Shown here: positions 60,875 to 64,000 of the stretch, piece by piece
How the letters are laid out: the number at the start of each line of letters is the position of its first letter
Numbering within the stretch: position 1 is the stretch's first letter
Assembly (NCBI RefSeq): GCF_026810505.1
Contig: NZ_CP101750.1
Span: 7,862,515-7,926,514 of the forward strand
Source of the DNA: Streptomyces sp. Je 1-369
GTDB lineage: Bacteria; Actinomycetota; Actinomycetes; Streptomycetales; Streptomycetaceae
DNA length: 64,000 nt
Direction of reading: 5' to 3'
The notes under the pieces: generated by a model
What the model saw: the letters and a program-made list of their open reading frames with translations, nothing else
Database searches by the model: none
What the model was told of the DNA's origin: nothing
Program-made: the position numbers and the translations under genes

Positions 60875-61573
60875 CTAAGCACGGGTGCTTCCCTCGCCGC
60901 CGAGCTCGGGCCGCACCGTAGCGATGCGGTAGCCGACGCCCGGCACGGTGGCGATGACCCACGGTTCGCCGAGCCGCTTGCGCAGCGCCGAGACGGTGAT
61001 GCGTACGGCATTGGTGAACGGGTCCGCGTTCTCGTCCCACGCGCGTTCGAGGAGCTCCTCGGCGCTGACGACACCGCCTTCCGATGCGATGAGCACTTCC
61101 AGTACGGCGAACTGCTTCCTGGTCAGGGCGATGAAGCGGTCGTCCCTGTACACCTCCCTGCGGAACGGGTCGAGGCGCAGACCGGCGATCTCCCGTACGG
61201 GAGGCCTGCTGTGGGCCCGTCTGCGATCGAGGGCCCTGAGCCTGAGCGCGAGTTCACGGAGCTCGAACGGTTTCGTGAGGTAGTCGTCGGCTCCCAGCTC
61301 GAATCCGGAGGCCTTGTCGTCGAGACGGTCGGCCGCGGTGAGCATGAGGATCGGCATGCCGCTGCCGGACGCGACGATGCGGCGGGCGATCTCGTCGCCG
61401 GACGGGCCGGGGATGTCCCTGTCGAGGACCGCGATGTCGTAACCGTTGCAGTCGAGCAGTTCCAGAGCGGTGTCGCCGTCGCCCGCGATGTCGGCCGCGA
61501 TCGCCTCCAGGCGCAGGCCGTCCCGGATGGCCTCCGCGAGATAGGGCTCGTCTTCGACGATCAGCACACGCAT
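60875..61573 (-). CDS. OmpR-family response regulator without a working partner kinase
   Basis: A 232-aa response regulator. The receiver domain shows VEDEPYL near residue 6, the phosphate-accepting Asp in DIAVLDRDIPG near 51, and LTKPFE with Lys near 101. Residues about 125-225 are a winged helix (RKQFAVLEVLIASEGGVVS, ENADPFTNAVRITVSALRKRL, VPGVGYRI). The neighbouring kinase is a pseudogene, so phosphate must come from another kinase or acetyl phosphate, or the regulator acts unphosphorylated. Divergent from a VanY-type peptidase, a usual target type. Confidence 0.92.
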   Translation of the reverse strand: MRVLIVEDEPYLAEAIRDGLRLEAIAADIAGDGDTALELLDCNGYDIAVLDRDIPGPSGDEIARRIVASGSGMPILMLTAADRLDDKASGFELGADDYLTKPFELRELALRLRALDRRRAHSRPPVREIAGLRLDPFRREVYRDDRFIALTRKQFAVLEVLIASEGGVVSAEELLERAWDENADPFTNAVRITVSALRKRLGEPWVIATVPGVGYRIATVRPELGGEGSTRA

Positions 61574-61588
61574 GTGCTCAGCGTACGA

Positions 61589-61611
61589 GTCGACGCATAT
61601 CGTCGACGTAT
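61589..61611. promoter_or_regulatory. Direct repeat between response regulator and VanY genes
   Basis: GTCGACGCAT (61589-61598) and GTCGACGTAT (61602-61611) repeat with a 13-bp period in the 86-bp divergent gap. Direct repeats are typical of OmpR-type binding sites, so this is the likely operator for the regulator gene and vanY. Confidence 0.6.
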
Positions 61612-61659
61612 CGAAAACCGCATACGTGTCGGCAACAGCGCATTGCTTTCACTGGCGGC

Positions 61660-62328
61660 ATGACTCGAATTCCAGCATCCGCACGGAGAGCACGGACGAC
61701 GCGCCGCGGGGGTCGAGGGCTGATCGTTGTCGGGCTGATGGTCGGCGTCATCGCGGTGATCGCCGCGGCAGTCCTCGTCCGTCCGGCGCCGACGTCGTCG
61801 TCCGGGTCGTCCCGGTCGTCCTTCACCGCGTCTTCCGCGGCGCCGGAAGGCGAACGCACTGCACCGGCGGGGGAGTCGGACGGTGTTGTACCGCATGACG
61901 TGACCGTATTCGACGACTCGAGTCCGGCCGTGGCCGGACTCGATACGGATTTGCGCGCGGCGCTCCGCGAGGCAGCCACCGCCGCTGCCACAAACAGCGG
62001 CGTCGAATTCCGCGTCAACAGCGGGTGGCGTTCCACGGAATACCAGAATCAGCTCCTCCGCGAAGCGGTCGCGGAATACGGGTCCGAAAGCGAGGCCGCC
62101 CGTTGGGTGGCCACCGCGGAGACGTCCCCGCATGTGGCGGGGGACGCGGTCGACATCGGGGGAGCCGACGCGACGACGTGGCTGTCCGGGCACGGTGCCG
62201 CGTACGGGCTGTGCCAGATCTACCGCAACGAGCCCTGGCACTACGAGCTGCGCACGGACGCGGCGGACCGCGGCTGCCCGCGGATGTACGCCGACCCCAC
62301 GCACGACCCGAGGATGCGGCAGCAGTGA
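61660..62328 (+). CDS. D-alanyl-D-alanine carboxypeptidase, VanY/M15 family
   Basis: A 222-aa zinc peptidase. A single N-terminal membrane helix (LIVVGLMVGVIAVIAAAVLV) anchors it; a Ser/Thr-rich linker follows; the catalytic domain starts near residue 90. Zinc ligands: His and Asp in SPHVAGDAVDIG near 152-162, and His in EPWHYEL near 200. GWRSTEYQNQL is the usual block before the metal site. It trims the last D-Ala from wall peptides outside the cell. Together with the regulator it resembles a vancomycin-type wall module, but no vanHAX genes are seen. Confidence 0.93.
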   Translation: MTRIPASARRARTTRRGGRGLIVVGLMVGVIAVIAAAVLVRPAPTSSSGSSRSSFTASSAAPEGERTAPAGESDGVVPHDVTVFDDSSPAVAGLDTDLRAALREAATAAATNSGVEFRVNSGWRSTEYQNQLLREAVAEYGSESEAARWVATAETSPHVAGDAVDIGGADATTWLSGHGAAYGLCQIYRNEPWHYELRTDAADRGCPRMYADPTHDPRMRQQ

Positions 62329-62351
62329 GCAACGGCGAACGAGGACGGACG

Positions 62352-63440
62352 ATGACGCGGGTGGACGTGGCGGAGAAGGTGCGAGATGTCCGCGCGCAGG
62401 GTGATCGTGCGGCGGATACGCGGGGGACTCGGCGTCCCCGCGTCAGCCACCCGTCGATACGTTCCCTCCGCCGCCGGGGACCGTGGAAGCGCGGCCTGGT
62501 GACCGCGGCACTCGCGCTCGCGCTGGGCCTGCTCATGCTGCTGCACGAGCGGATCACCGACCGGGGTGGCGTCGGCAGCCTGCTGGAGACGTTCCTGCCG
62601 TGGTTCGGTCTGGGCGTACCCGTGCTGCTCGTCATCGCGCTGTGGCGCCGCTCCGCCTCCGCGGCGATCGCGCTGCTCCTGCCGGTCACGGCGTGGCTGA
62701 GCCTCTTCGGCGGGCTGCTCGGAGACAGGTCCCAGCCGGGCGGTGACCTCATCGTGGTCAGTCACAACGTCGCCGCCGAGAACGCCGACCCGGTCGGTAC
62801 CGCCCGCGCCCTGGCAGCCTCCGGAGCGGACGTGCTGGCGCTGGAGGAGATCAGTGAGGAGGCCAGGGGGACGTACGAGAAGGAGCTGGCGAAGGCGTAC
62901 CCGCACCACACCGTGCAGGGCACGGTCGGGCTGTGGAGCCGGTCGCCGCTCTCCCACACGCGGCCGGTCGACACCGAGCAGGACGTCGGCCCTCTCGGCG
63001 ACAGCAAGCCGCCGTCGGCCAAACTGACCGGCAACAGGGCGCTGCGCACCACGGTGGCGACGGGCAAGGGTCCCGTCGCCGTGTATGTAGCTCATCTCGG
63101 CTCCGTACGGGTGACCTCGGACGGAGGCTTCGGTACGGCCACGCGGAACAGGAACGCCCAGGCACTCGCCCACGCCCTCGCCGCCGAGCGGAACGAGCGG
63201 GTGGTGCTGCTCGGCGACCTGAACGGAACCGTGGACGACCGCGCCCTCGGCGGCATCACCTCGCAGCTGCACTCCGCCCATGACGAGGCGGGGAACGGCT
63301 TCGGGTTCAGCTGGCCCGCGAGGTTCCCCGTGGCGCGGATCGACCAGATTCTGGTCCGCGGGGTGGAGGCGAAGAGCGCGTGGCAGCTCCCGGAGACGGG
63401 CAGCGACCACTTGCCGGTGGCGGCCGCGATCAGCTGGTGA
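62352..63440 (+). CDS. Membrane-linked endonuclease/exonuclease/phosphatase-fold protein
   Basis: A 362-aa protein. Three predicted membrane helices (VTAALALALGLLMLL, LETFLPWFGLGVPVLLVIAL, AAIALLLPVTAWLSLFG) are followed by an EEP domain: VVSHNVAAEN, DVLALEEISEE, VYVAHLGS, LLGDLNGT and GSDHLPV hold the Asn, Glu, His, Asp and His of the catalytic set. Such proteins are phosphodiesterases or sphingomyelinase-like hydrolases facing outward. A GTG at 62325 overlapping the VanY stop is another possible start in frame, adding nine residues; it would couple both genes. Confidence 0.9.
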   Translation: MTRVDVAEKVRDVRAQGDRAADTRGTRRPRVSHPSIRSLRRRGPWKRGLVTAALALALGLLMLLHERITDRGGVGSLLETFLPWFGLGVPVLLVIALWRRSASAAIALLLPVTAWLSLFGGLLGDRSQPGGDLIVVSHNVAAENADPVGTARALAASGADVLALEEISEEARGTYEKELAKAYPHHTVQGTVGLWSRSPLSHTRPVDTEQDVGPLGDSKPPSAKLTGNRALRTTVATGKGPVAVYVAHLGSVRVTSDGGFGTATRNRNAQALAHALAAERNERVVLLGDLNGTVDDRALGGITSQLHSAHDEAGNGFGFSWPARFPVARIDQILVRGVEAKSAWQLPETGSDHLPVAAAISW

Positions 63441-63455
63441 CCCGGCGGAGCCGGA

Positions 63456-63827
63456 TCAGGCCCCCTCGGGAGTGATCAGGCAGAAGGGATGGCCGACGGG
63501 ATCCTCGTAGACGCGGTACCCGACCGGCTTGTCCGAACCATCCAGCAGCGTCGCACCGAGGGCGAGTACCTGGGCCTCGGCCGTATCGAGGTTCGTGACC
63601 ATCACGTCGATGTGCATGTGCGCAGGACGCGTGGCATCCGTCCACCGCGGCGCGCGATAGTCCTCCACCCGTTGGAACGCGACCACCGGGCTGCCCGCCG
63701 CGTTCTGGAGCACAACGTAGTCGCCGGTGTCCGGCTGCCGTGTGAGCGACAGCAGCTTCTCGTAGAAACCGGCGAGTTCGTCAGGGTCGGGGCAGTCGAT
63801 GACAACGGTGTACAGGTGTCCGATCAT
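63456..63827 (-). CDS. VOC-superfamily protein
   Basis: A 123-aa VOC protein from ATG at 63827 (GTG at 63836 adds three residues). Two VOC units: GHLYTVVIDCPDPDELAGFY and AHMHIDVMVTNLDTAEAQVL, ending VYEDPVGHPFCLI. The histidines in HLYTVV, HMHIDV and HPFCLI may bind a metal. Role unknown: dioxygenase-, glyoxalase- or resistance-like. Its 3' end is 15 bp from the EEP gene end (convergent). Confidence 0.9.
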   Translation of the reverse strand: MIGHLYTVVIDCPDPDELAGFYEKLLSLTRQPDTGDYVVLQNAAGSPVVAFQRVEDYRAPRWTDATRPAHMHIDVMVTNLDTAEAQVLALGATLLDGSDKPVGYRVYEDPVGHPFCLITPEGA

Positions 63828-63913
63828 GCGGCTCACTCTGCCATCGGCCCGCGAGCGGGCGGCACTTCGCGGTGTGGCCGGAATCCAACCTTGACCGTGT
63901 CCAGCCGAAGTCT

Positions 63914-63928
63914 ATGGTCTGGACTAAT
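63914..63928 (+). promoter_or_regulatory. DasR-like (dre) site near a possible promoter
   Basis: ATGGTCTGGACTAAT resembles the palindromic dre consensus with core TGGTCTAGACCA (two mismatches). TTGACC at 63893, 16 bp before TATGGT, could be the promoter. A gene beyond the right edge, perhaps in chitin or N-acetylglucosamine use, may be controlled. Confidence 0.4.
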
Positions 63929-64000
63929 CGGCTGCCGTGAATCCCTCGCTCCACCCCGCACTTCACGTCGCACACCCCCCTGAAGCCCTGCCCGTGAAGG

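Noticed and set aside
61660..62328. A full vancomycin-resistance cluster around the VanY-type peptidase
   Set aside because: No vanH, vanA or vanX homologue is present; the regulator plus peptidase alone do not define one.

Overview
This window is high-GC actinobacterial DNA, almost certainly from a Streptomyces. Evidence: extreme G/C at third codon positions, many GTG starts, 4-bp stop/start overlaps, a SAM-IV riboswitch, a SARP activator, a streptogrisin-type protease, and a sugar ABC operon that lacks its own ATPase.

The most notable region is a compact polyketide cluster at about 2977-24920. Two type I PKS proteins, 1637 aa (16678-21591, minus) and 3724 aa (5381-16555, minus), carry only three modules, all with methylmalonyl-type AT domains: KS-AT-KR-ACP, then KS-AT-KR-ACP, then KS-AT-DH-(broken ER)-KR-ACP. 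Downstream, in the same transcriptional direction and with 4-bp overlaps, lie the three enzymes that define polyether ionophore pathways: two stand-alone Lsd19/MonB-type epoxide hydrolase/cyclases (4950-5384 and 4458-4871) and an Lsd18/MonCI-type flavin epoxidase (2977-4461). A divergent P450 (21906-23156) and a type II thioesterase/SARP pair (24036-24920, 23239-24039) complete the set. I see no loading module and no integrated thioesterase, and both PKS proteins have docking elements at both ends. The system is therefore either a very small polyether pathway that reuses modules, or the visible part of a split cluster. I recognise no known product. Near-identical AT and KR DNA copies show recent homogenisation between modules.

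Left of the cluster are the end of a membrane-transporter gene, a helix-turn-helix protein and a secreted S1 protease. Right of it (24921-25770) is an 850-bp stretch with no convincing gene. After that come an adenylate-forming CoA ligase (PaaK-like), a secreted lipase-like hydrolase, a CDF cation transporter, an MscS channel and an arginine amidinotransferase. A sugar-uptake operon follows at 31955-38359: ROK regulator, lipoprotein binding protein, two permeases and two Gfo/Idh/MocA oxidoreductases. Next are a secreted SH3-like protein, a membrane-anchored regulator with a strong inverted repeat in its leader, a radical SAM enzyme with unusual cysteine spacing, and a SAM-IV riboswitch upstream of a 97-aa protein.

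The right third (42-64 kb) is mixed chromosomal content: SDR, GNAT, DUF3253, FG-GAP protein, Tat-type amidohydrolase, GntR-MFS pair, and a MarR/VOC divergent pair with two palindromic operators. A decayed glycerol kinase / FAD dehydrogenase pair sits next to an intact FAD oxidoreductase. Then come thiolase and acyl-CoA synthetase genes, an alpha/beta hydrolase, an MFS protein with a fused MarR-like domain, a DUF309 protein, tRNA-Pro(GGG), and an EF-hand protein. A response regulator whose histidine kinase is wrecked follows, with a VanY-type peptidase, an endonuclease/exonuclease/phosphatase-fold protein and a VOC protein. A DasR-like site at the right edge may belong to a gene outside the window.
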